The notes under the pieces are model-generated. The model was given only the letters and a program-made list of their open reading frames with translations, did not search any database and had not been told where the DNA came from. From assembly GCF_024273235.1 (NCBI RefSeq), contig NZ_JANBVH010000011.1:1-64000 (forward strand): 64,000 nt of DNA, in the 5' to 3' direction. Positions 17,002 to 25,083 of the stretch are shown piece after piece. Origin of the DNA: Sphingomonas faeni (GTDB lineage: Bacteria; Pseudomonadota; Alphaproteobacteria; Sphingomonadales; Sphingomonadaceae). Positions within the stretch are counted from its first letter, which is position 1. Every line of letters begins with the position of its first letter. The position numbers and the translations under genes were made by a program.

Positions 17002-18032
17002 GAACCGCCTGCCTCTATGAGCGTGACCGCAGTGCCCGTGCCGGCGCTGGCAAGCGTCTCGCGTGTCACCAACAGGGTCGTGCCCGGGGTCAGCACGGTC
17101 GCGAGCTGGGCGCGGAACCCGTCGGGCAGATGCCCCTTGGCGCGGTCCGCCGGCGTCAGTTCCGCCGCCTGCGTGGCGCTGGGGGGCGGATCGCCGGGCA
17201 GCGGCAGGCGAAGCCAATGCTCGCCGGTTGCATCGATCGACTGGAGCGTGAACGCCGCGGTCCGCTCGATCGGACCATCGATGGCGATCGTGCTCGATCC
17301 GATCTCGATGCCGTTGCGCAGGACCACGATCCGCCGATCGCGCCCGCTGATCACGATCGAGACCGGCCCCGTGGGCGAGCGCGTGGGGCTCCAGACGCTG
17401 GCATCGGGCGAGGCCGGGACGTCGTCGGTCGTGGGGCCTGGCTGGAGAACGGAGGGCGTCGCCACGACGACGGGGACCAGCGCATCCTGCGTGATGACGA
17501 CCGTGATGCCCATCCGCGTGATGCCGAACAACAACTTGGCGAACGCGATCGGCAGCCGGATACAGCCATGCGACGCGGGGTAGCCGGGCAGGTTGCCGCC
17601 ATGCATCGCGATCCCGCCCCATGTCAGCCGCTGCATGAACGGCATCGGCGCGTCGTCGTAGATGTTGGACACATGGTCCGCGTCCTTCTGGAGGACGGTA
17701 AAGACGCCGGTCGGGGTCGCATGGCCCTTAGTTCCGGTCGACACCGTCGAAACGCCGATCGCCACGCCGTTGCGGTAGGCATAGGCCTTTTGCGCCTTCA
17801 GGCTGACGATGATCGTGACCGGGCCAGCCGGTGCGATCTCCGGCGCCCAGAGATATTCGCCGGGCTTGAGCGCTTCGATCCTGCCATCGCTGCTGGCGAC
17901 GGGCGGTGTCTGCGCGACTGCGTCGATCGAGAGCGGCAGAGATGACATCGTCAGCACTGCGAGGGCCAGCGATATCCTCACGCCGGAATGGCCGCGTGAC
18001 GCGCCGGGCGTGACGAACGTGGGTAGCTCCAC
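16998..18032 (-). CDS. L,D-transpeptidase (YkuD) with a second degenerate repeat
   Basis: This exported cell-wall enzyme of 344 residues should cross-link peptidoglycan stem peptides or anchor proteins. A signal peptide (ISLALAVLTMSSLPLSIDAVAQ) precedes a YkuD domain at about 65-185, with PTGVFTVLQ, AMHGGNLPG and the catalytic SHGCIRLP. A second stretch (about 230-344) repeats the start of the domain (GPVSIVISGRDRRIVVLRNG against GPVTIIVSLKAQKAYAYRNG) but lacks the His/Cys active site. It may be an internal duplication decayed to a binding module. First gene of a pair with the P-type ATPase. ATG 18032 gives a long but plausible signal region. Confidence 0.88.
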   Translation of the reverse strand: MELPTFVTPGASRGHSGVRISLALAVLTMSSLPLSIDAVAQTPPVASSDGRIEALKPGEYLWAPEIAPAGPVTIIVSLKAQKAYAYRNGVAIGVSTVSTGTKGHATPTGVFTVLQKDADHVSNIYDDAPMPFMQRLTWGGIAMHGGNLPGYPASHGCIRLPIAFAKLLFGITRMGITVVITQDALVPVVVATPSVLQPGPTTDDVPASPDASVWSPTRSPTGPVSIVISGRDRRIVVLRNGIEIGSSTIAIDGPIERTAAFTLQSIDATGEHWLRLPLPGDPPPSATQAAELTPADRAKGHLPDGFRAQLATVLTPGTTLLVTRETLASAGTGTAVTLIEAGGS

Positions 18033-18329
18033 GATCGTTTGCGGGGCCTATGATCGGGCACGCTGCCGAGTGCATGCGACGATAGCGCGACGAGGTGGAG
18101 GATCGGCCTCGACGAGGTCGCCGTGTCCGCGATTGGAGTCGTCGTCATGCCTGGTGTTCCCGGTGATGAGGCCTGCCGCGAAAGCCCCGATGATCGGAGC
18201 CCGATGGTCGGGGGCGAAAGGCTGGCGTCATCCTAGCGTTCGGCCCGATCGTGCATCACCGTCGGGAATTACGCAGGGTTTCCCGTCGAGGCCGGCAACA
18301 CCCGATCCAAAAAAATTTCATGCGGAAAT
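18033..18329. other. Non-coding upstream region between L,D-transpeptidase and hsp20
   Basis: The gap between the two divergent genes is 421 bp. In this left part I see no supported gene, repeat or clear hairpin. It must hold the promoter for the transpeptidase/ATPase pair. The right part holds the hsp20 promoter and RNA thermometer. Confidence 0.5.
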
Positions 18330-18356
18330 CTTGACGCTCGCGGGCCCAAAATTATT
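18330..18356 (+). promoter_or_regulatory. Possible heat-shock (RpoH-type) promoter of hsp20
   Basis: CTTGAC at 18330-18335 followed by cccaaaattatt around 18345-18356 resembles the CTTGAA / CCCAT-AT layout of sigma-32 promoters. AT-rich DNA is unusual for this genome, which marks the site. The match is loose and no transcription start is visible. Confidence 0.4.
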
Positions 18357-18361
18357 TTTGT

Positions 18362-18456
18362 CCTCGCCGGACGCGTTGATCGGTCCGGTGACTGAGGGCA
18401 CCGGCTCTCCCGGTGCTCCTCGTGCTCAGATTGCTCATGAGGAGGATTTGGATATG
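18362..18456 (+). promoter_or_regulatory. ROSE-like RNA thermometer in the hsp20 leader
   Basis: The leader folds into a strong hairpin (GCACCGG / CCGGTGC with a ctctc loop, near 18399-18417) followed by a terminal hairpin that masks the ribosome site. In the latter, TTGCTC (18431-18436) pairs with GAGGA of the Shine-Dalgarno region (18442-18446). The pairing leaves a bulged G and uses a U-G wobble, and it extends through CAGA / TTTG. The UYGCU:AGGA pairing with a bulged G is the hallmark of ROSE elements controlling alphaproteobacterial small heat-shock genes. Identification is by eye, without a covariance search. Confidence 0.7.
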
Positions 18457-18948
18457 AGGACGAACTTCGATTTCACGCCCTATCGTCGGTCCACCGTCGG
18501 CTTCGACCGGCTGTTCGACCTGCTGGAGGCGACCGCGCGGACCGAGACGGTCGATGGCTATCCGCCGTTCGACATCGAGCGCGAGAGCGAGGACAGCTAT
18601 CAGATCACGCTCGCGGTCGCCGGGTTCCGCCCCGACGACATCGAGATCGTCGCGCAGAACAACCAGCTGACGGTCAGCGGGCGCAAGCCGGACGACCGCG
18701 ACGAGGGTCGCTTCGTCCACCGCGGGATCGCGACGCGCGCGTTCGAGCGGCGTTTCCAGCTCGCCGATTTCGTCCAGGTACAGACGGCGAGCTTCGACAA
18801 CGGGTTGTTGCGGATCGCCCTGAAGCGGGAAATCCCCGAGGCGATGAAGCCGCGCCGGATCGAGATCACCGGCGCCGCGGCGAACGATCGCGCGCGCGAT
18901 GCCGAGGTCCGGATCGAGGATCACCAGGCGGACCGTAACGCCGCCTGA
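18454..18948 (+). CDS. ibpA: Small heat-shock protein Hsp20 (IbpA-like)
   Basis: This cytoplasmic ATP-independent holdase has 164 residues. Typical N-terminus FDFTPYRRSTVGFDRLFDLL, then the alpha-crystallin domain from about 40 to 130 (YPPFDIERESEDSYQITLAVAGF, LTVSGRK, YV-type HRGIATRAFERRFQL, NGLLRIALKREIPE). ATG 18454 follows gaggagga. The much longer frame to 17809 is not protein-like. Expression is probably set by a heat-shock promoter and a ROSE-like thermometer, and it ends in a strong terminator. Confidence 0.93.
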   Translation: MRTNFDFTPYRRSTVGFDRLFDLLEATARTETVDGYPPFDIERESEDSYQITLAVAGFRPDDIEIVAQNNQLTVSGRKPDDRDEGRFVHRGIATRAFERRFQLADFVQVQTASFDNGLLRIALKREIPEAMKPRRIEITGAAANDRARDAEVRIEDHQADRNAA

Positions 18949-18966
18949 TCGGCCTTGATGACCCAA

Positions 18967-19008
18967 GGGGCGGTTGCCGGCGAAGATGCTGGCAACCGCC
19001 CCTTTTTT
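18967..19008 (+). terminator. Rho-independent terminator of hsp20
   Basis: A perfect 12-bp stem GGGGCGGTTGCC (18967-18978) / GGCAACCGCCCC (18991-19002) is followed by six T residues. It lies 18 bases after the hsp20 stop and is the clearest intrinsic terminator in the window. Confidence 0.92.
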
Positions 19009-19048
19009 CTCCGCGATGCGGCCCGCAGTTTGCGAGCCGCATCTGATT

Positions 19049-19318
19049 TCAGCGTGGCGGCGGCGGCTTGACGTAGATATCGGCGGCAGACGGAACGACG
19101 TGGGTCGGCCCCGACGAAAGCCGCAACCAGCCGCCGCGTAGGACAACTATCGCCGCGGCGGCCGCGACGACGACCAGCCCGAGTTCGATCTTGCGGAGCG
19201 TGTCGCGGTTGCGCTCCTCGGTATTCCACAGGCCCTCCCATTCCTCCTCGGAACGGGGCTCGTGATGGGCTTCGTCGAAGTCCGCATCGTAATCGCTGTG
19301 GTCGCCGTGCTCTATCAC
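19049..19318 (-). CDS. Small single-pass membrane protein, unknown function
   Basis: Family not recognised. The 89-residue protein has an acidic, His-rich N-terminus ([16 protein letters not shown]), an [22 protein letters not shown] segment, one membrane helix ([15 protein letters not shown]) and a Pro-rich end (VKPPPPR). The GTG start at 19318 overlaps the aquaporin stop (GTGA), which decides the start and suggests translational coupling with aqpZ. A longer frame to 19438 would lie inside the aquaporin gene. Confidence 0.6.
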   Translation of the reverse strand: MIEHGDHSDYDADFDEAHHEPRSEEEWEGLWNTEERNRDTLRKIELGLVVVAAAAAIVVLRGGWLRLSSGPTHVVPSAADIYVKPPPPR

Positions 19319-20175
19319 GCGCGGCCCCCTTCCGTGCGGGCGTTCGCAGGGGTGCGATCGTCCGCGACGAGCATCTCGACCGGGGTATCGCCGATCGGCC
19401 CGGGCGACTGATCCTCGTCGCTGTGCACGAACAGCCAACGGCCGAGCAGCCCGGCAACGGCGGCACCGGTCAGCGGTGCGAGCCAGAACAGCCAGAGCTG
19501 CGACAATGCCCAGCCGCCGACGAACAAGGCGGGGCCAGTGCTGCGCGCGGGATTGACCGACGTGTTGTCGATCGGGATCGAAATCAGGTGGATGAGCGTC
19601 AGCGCGAGGCCGATCGAGAGCGGCGCGAATGCTGCTGGAGAACGCTCGTCGGTAGCGCCGAGAATGACGGTCAGGAAGCCGGCAGTCAGGATCGCCTCGG
19701 CAAGAAACGCGGTCGCGGCGCTGTAGCCGCCCGGCGAATGCGCGCCATAGCCGTTGGCGGCGAACCCGCTGGCGACCAGGTCGAACCCGGCCGTGCCGGA
19801 CGCGAGTGCCGCCAGCGCCGCGCTGGCGAGGATCCCGCCGACGAGCTGCGCGATGACATAGCCGGGCAGATCGCGCGCGGGAAACCGCCCGGCGATCGTC
19901 AGGCCCAGGCTGACCGCGGGATTGAAATGGCCGCCGGAAATGAAGCCGACGGCAAAGGCCATCGTGAAGACGGTGAGGCCGAAGGCGAGCGAGACGCCGA
20001 CCAGCCCGATCGAACCGGGAACATCGGTGCCGGCTGCCAGTACGGCGGCGCCGCAGCCACCAAGGACCAGCCAGAATGTCCCGATCGTCTCGGCTGCCAG
20101 ACGGCGCGCGGTCGCGATCGGACGGGGGCGCCGCGCTGCTCCGGCAGCGGCGCGAAACTGTGACGCTTCGGTCAT
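19315..20175 (-). CDS. aqpZ: Aquaporin Z-type water channel
   Basis: This is an inner-membrane water channel of 286 residues. Both pore loops are present: [12 protein letters not shown] and [12 protein letters not shown]. The selectivity filter appears water-type: Phe in helix 2 ([14 protein letters not shown]), His in [10 protein letters not shown], Thr in NTSVNP and Arg after the second NPA. It is longer than usual (about 230), because of an N-terminal basic extension and a soluble C-tail ([19 protein letters not shown]). The ATG has agagg just upstream. Together with the mechanosensitive channel nearby it suggests osmotic adaptation. Confidence 0.92.
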   Translation of the reverse strand: MTEASQFRAAAGAARRPRPIATARRLAAETIGTFWLVLGGCGAAVLAAGTDVPGSIGLVGVSLAFGLTVFTMAFAVGFISGGHFNPAVSLGLTIAGRFPARDLPGYVIAQLVGGILASAALAALASGTAGFDLVASGFAANGYGAHSPGGYSAATAFLAEAILTAGFLTVILGATDERSPAAFAPLSIGLALTLIHLISIPIDNTSVNPARSTGPALFVGGWALSQLWLFWLAPLTGAAVAGLLGRWLFVHSDEDQSPGPIGDTPVEMLVADDRTPANARTEGGRA

Positions 20176-20233
20176 CCTCTTATGCCTCGTACAGGACGCC
20201 TCGACGTGCGTCTCTGATCCTCGAAAATGGGGA

Positions 20234-20258
20234 CGGCGGAGGCTTTGGCCATCCGCCG
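20234..20258 (-). terminator. Likely terminator downstream of the CsbD-like gene
   Basis: Arms CGGCGGA (20234-20240) and TCCGCCG (20252-20258) form a GC-rich hairpin. Read on the minus strand it is followed by gtccccatttt, a weak T tract. It lies between the CsbD-like gene and aqpZ. Confidence 0.55.
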
Positions 20259-20272
20259 CCCTTTTGGGCTGA

Positions 20273-20317
20273 GCCCGTACGGCTTACCCGTACGGCTTAG
20301 CTTACCCGTACGGCTTA
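20273..20317 (-). repeat. Triplicated stop-codon repeat after the CsbD-like gene
   Basis: CCGTACGGCTTA occurs three times (from 20275, 20288 and 20306), the third copy containing the TAA stop of the CsbD-like gene. Each copy also holds the self-complementary CCGTACGG. It may be a local slippage product or a set of binding sites. Confidence 0.75.
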
Positions 20318-20599
20318 CTTGCCGCGGAGCGTGTTGATCAGCGCGATGCCGAGGACGCCGGCGACCGCTGCTGCGGTGAAGGGGCGCTCCTTCGAGAACT
20401 GGCGCACATAGTCGACGAGCGGACGGATGTTGTCCTCGACGACGTCCTTGGCCTGGCCGACGGTCTTCTGCACGGTGCCGCCCAACTGATCCGCAACGCC
20501 TTCGCTCTTGAGCGCCTTGTCGCCGGTCGCGGTGCCGAGAGCTTCCTTGGCCTTGCCACCGAAATCGGTTGCTGCGCCTGCGAGGGTGTCGGTGTTCAT
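20315..20599 (-). CDS. CsbD-like stress protein with C-terminal membrane helix
   Basis: This 94-residue protein begins with a CsbD-like helical segment (ATDFGGKAKEALGTATGDKALKSEG reads as the family repeat) and VQKTVGQAKDVVEDN. It continues with a basic YVRQFSKERP and a short hydrophobic helix (FTAAAVAGVLGIALINTL). CsbD-family proteins are general-stress proteins of unknown biochemical role. The ATG has aaggag upstream. It follows the mechanosensitive channel gene by 40 bp and may be cotranscribed with it. Confidence 0.8.
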   Translation of the reverse strand: MNTDTLAGAATDFGGKAKEALGTATGDKALKSEGVADQLGGTVQKTVGQAKDVVEDNIRPLVDYVRQFSKERPFTAAAVAGVLGIALINTLRGK

Positions 20600-20639
20600 G
20601 AATAGTCTCCTTGGTTGATAACAGGTTGAAAAGAAGTGA

Positions 20640-22031
20640 TCAGAAACGGGGCGTGTCGGTAACGTCGCGGACGTCGTTACGATCCTCGAACGATCCGGAT
20701 TGCGGACGGTTCATCGAATCCGTCGTCGTTTCTTCGCCGAGCGCACGCTCGGTGGCAGCGTCGTCGTTTGCCTTGGCGCCATCGAGCATCCGCTTGACGG
20801 CATTGCCGGCAGCGTCGCGACCACCCAGGCCGAACGCCAGCGCAAAGGCCACCGCGATCGCACCGAGCAGCAACCCGAACGCCAGGTTGATGATGTCGTC
20901 GGCCAAGCCCATGAAGCGCAGGCCGATCGCGGTACCGAGCACGATGATCGCGATCCGCACGACTGGTGCTGCGACGCGCGTGCCCTGGTCGCCGTTACGC
21001 TCGATGGCATGGGCCACGAAGCGCGCGATGACGACCGATGCGAAGATGATGATCGCACCGAACACGACCTGCCCGAACAGCGTCAGCACCTCGGCCATGA
21101 TCTGCGAGCCATAGGCGAAGTTCAGCTGGCGGAAGGCTTCCATCAGGCCGAAGATCAGGATCGCGACGAAAGCACCGGTGCCGACCGCCTTCGACGGCAC
21201 GAACGACGGTCCGGTCGTGCCGAGCTCGCGGTTCTCGACATTGCCGAAGATGCCGATCGACCCGATCGTCCGGTCGAAGCCGGTCGTGGCGAGGAACTGC
21301 GTCAGCAGACGCGACGCGAACTTGGCGATGACATAGGCGACGGCGAGGATCATGCCGGCGGCGATGACGTGCGGGATCGCATCGAGGATGATGCGCAGCA
21401 TGGCGGTCGCCGGCTGCGAAATCGCCGCGATGTTCAGCGTGTCGAGCGCCGCGATCGACACCGGGATGATGATCAGCGCGAACACGATGCCACCGATGGT
21501 ACGGGGCAGCATGGTCGGATCGCTCGGCTTGGTTGCACCGACATGCGTCGAGAAACGCTCGACATGGCTGGCCGTGATGACCGCCTCGACCGCCTTCTTG
21601 GCGACCTTGGCGAGCACATAGCCCAGGAAGAAGATCAGCGCGGCGCCGATGATCCGCGGTACCGCCTGGCCGAAGCCCTGCAGCATGTCGCCGAGCGGGC
21701 CGGTCGCGCCGGCGAGACCCAGCGGCTGCGTCGCGAGGAACAGCGCAATCAGCAGGACAACCCAATAGGCGGCATCGCCGACCTGCGCACCGATCGTGGT
21801 CGGGTTGCGCGGGTTGGCGTTCGGCTCGTTGGCGTGGATCGCGAGCGGCGTCTTGTTGACGAGCTTGGCGACGCCCCACTTCACGGCGCGGGCGATCGCC
21901 CAGCCGATCACCAGGATGATCAGCGCGGCGATGATCCGCGGCGTCCAGATTTCCACATAGCTCCAGGCTTGCGCCCCAAAGTCGCGGGTGTTCGATACGA
22001 CCGTATCGCCCGCATAGGTTACGTCTTGCAT
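20640..22031 (-). CDS. Mechanosensitive channel-like membrane protein (TM_helix repeats, CmpX-like)
   Basis: This inner-membrane protein (463 residues) has about ten hydrophobic helices in TM_helix-type repeats, such as PRIIAALIILVIGWAIARAV, PRIIGAALIFFLGYVLAKVA and PHVIAAGMILAVAYVIAKFA. The repeated pattern P.II.A..I...GY..A is typical of CmpX/YggB-related small-conductance channel proteins rather than classic MscS, and no MscS beta domain is apparent. The charged C-tail is short. It is expected to respond to membrane tension or envelope stress. Confidence 0.82.
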   Translation of the reverse strand: MQDVTYAGDTVVSNTRDFGAQAWSYVEIWTPRIIAALIILVIGWAIARAVKWGVAKLVNKTPLAIHANEPNANPRNPTTIGAQVGDAAYWVVLLIALFLATQPLGLAGATGPLGDMLQGFGQAVPRIIGAALIFFLGYVLAKVAKKAVEAVITASHVERFSTHVGATKPSDPTMLPRTIGGIVFALIIIPVSIAALDTLNIAAISQPATAMLRIILDAIPHVIAAGMILAVAYVIAKFASRLLTQFLATTGFDRTIGSIGIFGNVENRELGTTGPSFVPSKAVGTGAFVAILIFGLMEAFRQLNFAYGSQIMAEVLTLFGQVVFGAIIIFASVVIARFVAHAIERNGDQGTRVAAPVVRIAIIVLGTAIGLRFMGLADDIINLAFGLLLGAIAVAFALAFGLGGRDAAGNAVKRMLDGAKANDDAATERALGEETTTDSMNRPQSGSFEDRNDVRDVTDTPRF

Positions 22032-22125
22032 GATTATATCCCTAAAAACCCTCTACGGGGCCTGATCCCGGAAGGTACGCGGCATCCTGCGAATGGACGC
22101 CGATGCCGCGCCCGACCCTGCTCCC

Positions 22126-22491
22126 TCAGAGCGGCGATGCCGGATCGGCGAGGATACCGCACGCAGCGGCGGCCTTGCCGACTTCGAGCGGTACCTTGGG
22201 ATCCTCGACCTGCCCCGATACGCGGATGAAATCGCTCACGGTCAGGCGGCCCGGCGTCGTGTCGCCTTCGCGCGATGCCTTGGCGGCGCGACCGAGCTGC
22301 TGGAGCTGCCCGAGCGACAGGTTCGCCTCAAGCCGATCGCCGACGCACTGCGACTGCGCCGGCTGGAAGCCATAGCCCTCGAGCGAGGTGGCGATCTTTG
22401 CCGACGGGTTGACGCACGCGGACAGCGACAGCGCGCCGATGCCGATGGTGAGAACCCCTGCGATGCGTGCGAAACTACGATGCTGAGTCAT
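22126..22491 (-). CDS. Putative lipoprotein, unknown function
   Basis: The 121-residue protein has a lipoprotein signal ending LSLSACVNPSAK. The mature part contains GYGFQPAQSQCVGDRL, LSLGQLQQLGRAA and VSDFIRVSGQVEDPKVPLEV with two further cysteines (QCVG, AACG) that could form a disulfide. Family not recognised. It stands alone upstream of the channel gene on the same strand. Confidence 0.7.
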   Translation of the reverse strand: MTQHRSFARIAGVLTIGIGALSLSACVNPSAKIATSLEGYGFQPAQSQCVGDRLEANLSLGQLQQLGRAAKASREGDTTPGRLTVSDFIRVSGQVEDPKVPLEVGKAAAACGILADPASPL

Positions 22492-22660
22492 GATAAGCCC
22501 CTGTCTTCGGGCGCCATGCGGTCTCCGTCCGATCGAACGTAAAACCCATATTTCCCAAACGCATAACCCGCGTCGGACAGGTTGTATCCCAGGTATTTAA
22601 CACACCGGAATGGGGTTGTTTTATACTATCGGCCATCACGCCAAGGTGCATTTCGACGCC

Positions 22661-22685
22661 AGCCCGAACGCTGAGCGTTCGGGCT
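22661..22685. terminator. Perfect hairpin downstream of the small glycine-rich gene
   Basis: AGCCCGAACGC / GCGTTCGGGCT form an 11-bp perfect stem with a 3-base loop. It lies 19 bases after the stop of the minus-strand gene at 22704. No T tract follows, so termination is plausible but not proven. Confidence 0.5.
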
Positions 22686-22703
22686 GGATCATCGGACGCC
22701 GCT

Positions 22704-22925
22704 TTACCCGTTGGCGCGGGAGGCAGCCTTTCTGGCGCGGGCCTGCTTGGCATAATGGTGGTGCGCGACCACGCAGCCCGCGGCGGCACCCATGACCGCG
22801 TGGCCCTTGCCCACGAAATGGCCACCGACACCGCCGGCCGCGGCGCCGCGCAGGCACCCCTTGGCGAGGACGGGCGAGGCCGACAGGACGAGCAGCGGAA
22901 GAGCGAACAGGGGAGCGAGGCGCAT
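22704..22925 (-). CDS. Small exported glycine-zipper-like protein
   Basis: The 73-residue protein has a signal peptide (APLFALPLLVLSASPVLA), then KGCLRGAAAGGVGGHFVGKGHAVMGAAAGCVVAHHH and a basic tail. The G..G..G pattern resembles glycine-zipper proteins of the envelope. Two cysteines flank the zipper. Function is not assignable. Confidence 0.65.
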   Translation of the reverse strand: MRLAPLFALPLLVLSASPVLAKGCLRGAAAGGVGGHFVGKGHAVMGAAAGCVVAHHHYAKQARARKAASRANG

Positions 22926-23031
22926 ATCGGTTTCCTATGACGAAGTGTGGACCTGAAATACTGGCGGCGGAGGCGGGACGTTCCGTGAGAAATCGTTCAT
23001 CTTCGAGATACTTAACCCAGCCGAGGCACCG

Positions 23032-23658
23032 TCAGGTCGCGACCCAGATCCGGTCGTGGCCGAGGTCGAAGATCACCCGCATGTCCTTGAAGGCCTTGAG
23101 CCCGACCGACGGGGTGGCACCGTGTAAGATGACGGCGTTCTTCAGGACCGCATGTCCGAGCGCGACGGCGCTGGCGGTGGTCGGCGCGGCCACGTCGGTA
23201 GCATGGACGAGATCGAGCACCGCAGCAGTCGGTGGCGCAGCGTCGAGCGTCAGCGGCACCGTCATCGAGCCGTCCGCCTGGTGCGTGACCGGGATCGCGG
23301 TCATCCCGCGTTCGGCACGCGCTGCTTCGCCCGGCAGCAACAGGCGGAGTTCGTGGTGCGGGAAGTCGATCTCGATCGGGTTGGCGTCGAGGATATCCTG
23401 GCCGATCCGCAGGTCCGCGCCTGCTGCCGGATCGGGTTCGACCGCGGCGATCGGCGCGTAGAGATACTCCGCGCGGATGCCGATCTTGACCCGGTCGCGG
23501 TGCACGATCCGATCGGCAAGCGTTGCGCCGATCGCCGAATGCGGCGCGCCCGGCACGATCGCGATCAGGGTGCGTGCGTTGTCGACCCTGCCGTGGAACA
23601 ACAGGGTCGCCGCCATCAGGACGAACTTGCCGCTCGTCGCGCCGGTTATGCCGCCCAT
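23032..23658 (-). CDS. Degenerate retropepsin-like protein in the metal-efflux operon
   Basis: This 208-residue protein shows traces of a bacterial aspartyl-protease fold. There are two lobes with the sequence style IEIDFPHHELRLLLPG and VIFDLGHDRIWVAT, normally strands that close each lobe. The catalytic D-T-G is absent: the first site reads IVPGAPHSAIG and the second LDLVHATD. No signal peptide is visible from ATG 23658. It begins 3 bp after the stop of the outer-membrane factor gene, so it belongs to the RND operon. A non-enzymatic accessory role is possible. The fold call is inference from a faint pattern. Confidence 0.6.
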   Translation of the reverse strand: MGGITGATSGKFVLMAATLLFHGRVDNARTLIAIVPGAPHSAIGATLADRIVHRDRVKIGIRAEYLYAPIAAVEPDPAAGADLRIGQDILDANPIEIDFPHHELRLLLPGEAARAERGMTAIPVTHQADGSMTVPLTLDAAPPTAAVLDLVHATDVAAPTTASAVALGHAVLKNAVILHGATPSVGLKAFKDMRVIFDLGHDRIWVAT

Positions 23659-23661
23659 CGT

Positions 23662-25083
23662 TTACCCTCCCGAAACGCCGCCGCCCGCGGCCTGGAACAG
23701 CGCGACCGTGTCCGACAACCGCGCGGCGCGCGCCTGCACCGCCTGCGCGCGGGCCTGCGCGTCGGTGGCGGTGGCGTTGAGCAGCGCAGGCGTGCCGACA
23801 TCGCCGAGCGCAAGCTGGCGGCGGACGAAGTCCAGCGCACGCCTCGACGCATTGGTCCCCCGCGTGGCGGAGTCGAGCGCGTCGGCATCGGTCCGCAGCC
23901 CGGTCAGCGCGTCGGACACGTCGCCGAACGCCTGGAGCACCGCGGCACGGTATTGCGCCTTGGCGGCATCGAGCGCGGCTTCGGCGGCGTGCTGCTGATG
24001 GCGGAGCGCACCGGCGTGGAAGATCGGCTGGGTGATGCCGCCTATCAACGTCCAGAACGGGTTGCCGCTCTTGAACATGTCGCCGAACCGTTCGGCGGTG
24101 CCGCCCGCCGATCCGCTGAGCGAGATCACGGGCAGGCGCGCGGCGATCGCGGTGCCGACATCGGCCCCAGCCCCTTCGAGTTGCGCGCGCGCGGCCAGCA
24201 CGTCCGGTCGACGGGCGACGAGATCGGACGGAACGACCAGCGGCAGGTCTCGCGGCAAAGTGAGCGACGCGAGCGTCGGCAGCGGCGGCAGGTCCGAGCC
24301 CGCCGACCGCCCGATCAGTGTCCCGATCACCACCCGCTGATGCGCTTCGGCGCGCACGAGCGGCGGCAACGCGCCTTCGGCAGTCGCCAGCGCTGCCTGC
24401 TGCGTCGAGACGTCGGCGGCCCCGACCGCACCGAGCTGCTGACGCTTGACCAGCGTCTGGAGGATATCGCGATTGACCGAGATGGCCGTCTGCGCAGCGG
24501 CGATCTGCTCGGCGAGCGATGCGCGCTGGATCACCGCCTCGACCAGATTGGCGATCACCGTGGTCCGCGCCGCGGCAAGCCGCTGGCGCTGCGTCTCGGT
24601 CGCGGCGCGGGCGGAGCGGATTTTCGAGCGGATGCCGCCGAACACATCCGGGTCGTAGCTGACCGTCACCTGCGCGGTGTGCAGCGTATAAAGCTGCTGG
24701 TTCTGGTCCGCGACCGCGGGCGACAGCGCGTTCGAGATCCGCGTGCGTTCCGCCTGATAGTTCACATCGGCCTGCGGCAGCGCCGAGCCTGAGGTCGCCG
24801 CCCCCTGCTCGCGATATTGCCGCAACGTGGCCTCGGCCACGGCGATGTCGGTCGCATGCGCCTGCGCCTCGTCCACGAGCGCGTCGAGTTGGGCGCTGCC
24901 GAAACTGCGCCACCACTCGGCCGGGACCGCCAAAAGCGTGGTAGCCTGGGCCGTGCCGCTGGACGGTGCGAAGGTCTGCGCCGCGGGGGCCGGCGGGAGG
25001 CTGGCGTGCGCATCGAGATTGCGCGGGCCCATCGTGCACGCGCCGGTGACGCCTGCGAGCAGGAGGATGGCGAAACGCTTCAT
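23662..25083 (-). CDS. NodT/CusC-type outer-membrane efflux lipoprotein
   Basis: This outer-membrane channel subunit of 473 residues belongs to the RND system. The lipoprotein signal is FAILLLAGVTGACTMGP. OEP-type repeats are seen at YQAERTRISNALSPAVADQNQ and LPVISLSGSAGGTAERFGD. Start 25083 overlaps the end of the RND gene by 4 bp. Confidence 0.9.
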   Translation of the reverse strand: MKRFAILLLAGVTGACTMGPRNLDAHASLPPAPAAQTFAPSSGTAQATTLLAVPAEWWRSFGSAQLDALVDEAQAHATDIAVAEATLRQYREQGAATSGSALPQADVNYQAERTRISNALSPAVADQNQQLYTLHTAQVTVSYDPDVFGGIRSKIRSARAATETQRQRLAAARTTVIANLVEAVIQRASLAEQIAAAQTAISVNRDILQTLVKRQQLGAVGAADVSTQQAALATAEGALPPLVRAEAHQRVVIGTLIGRSAGSDLPPLPTLASLTLPRDLPLVVPSDLVARRPDVLAARAQLEGAGADVGTAIAARLPVISLSGSAGGTAERFGDMFKSGNPFWTLIGGITQPIFHAGALRHQQHAAEAALDAAKAQYRAAVLQAFGDVSDALTGLRTDADALDSATRGTNASRRALDFVRRQLALGDVGTPALLNATATDAQARAQAVQARAARLSDTVALFQAAGGGVSGG

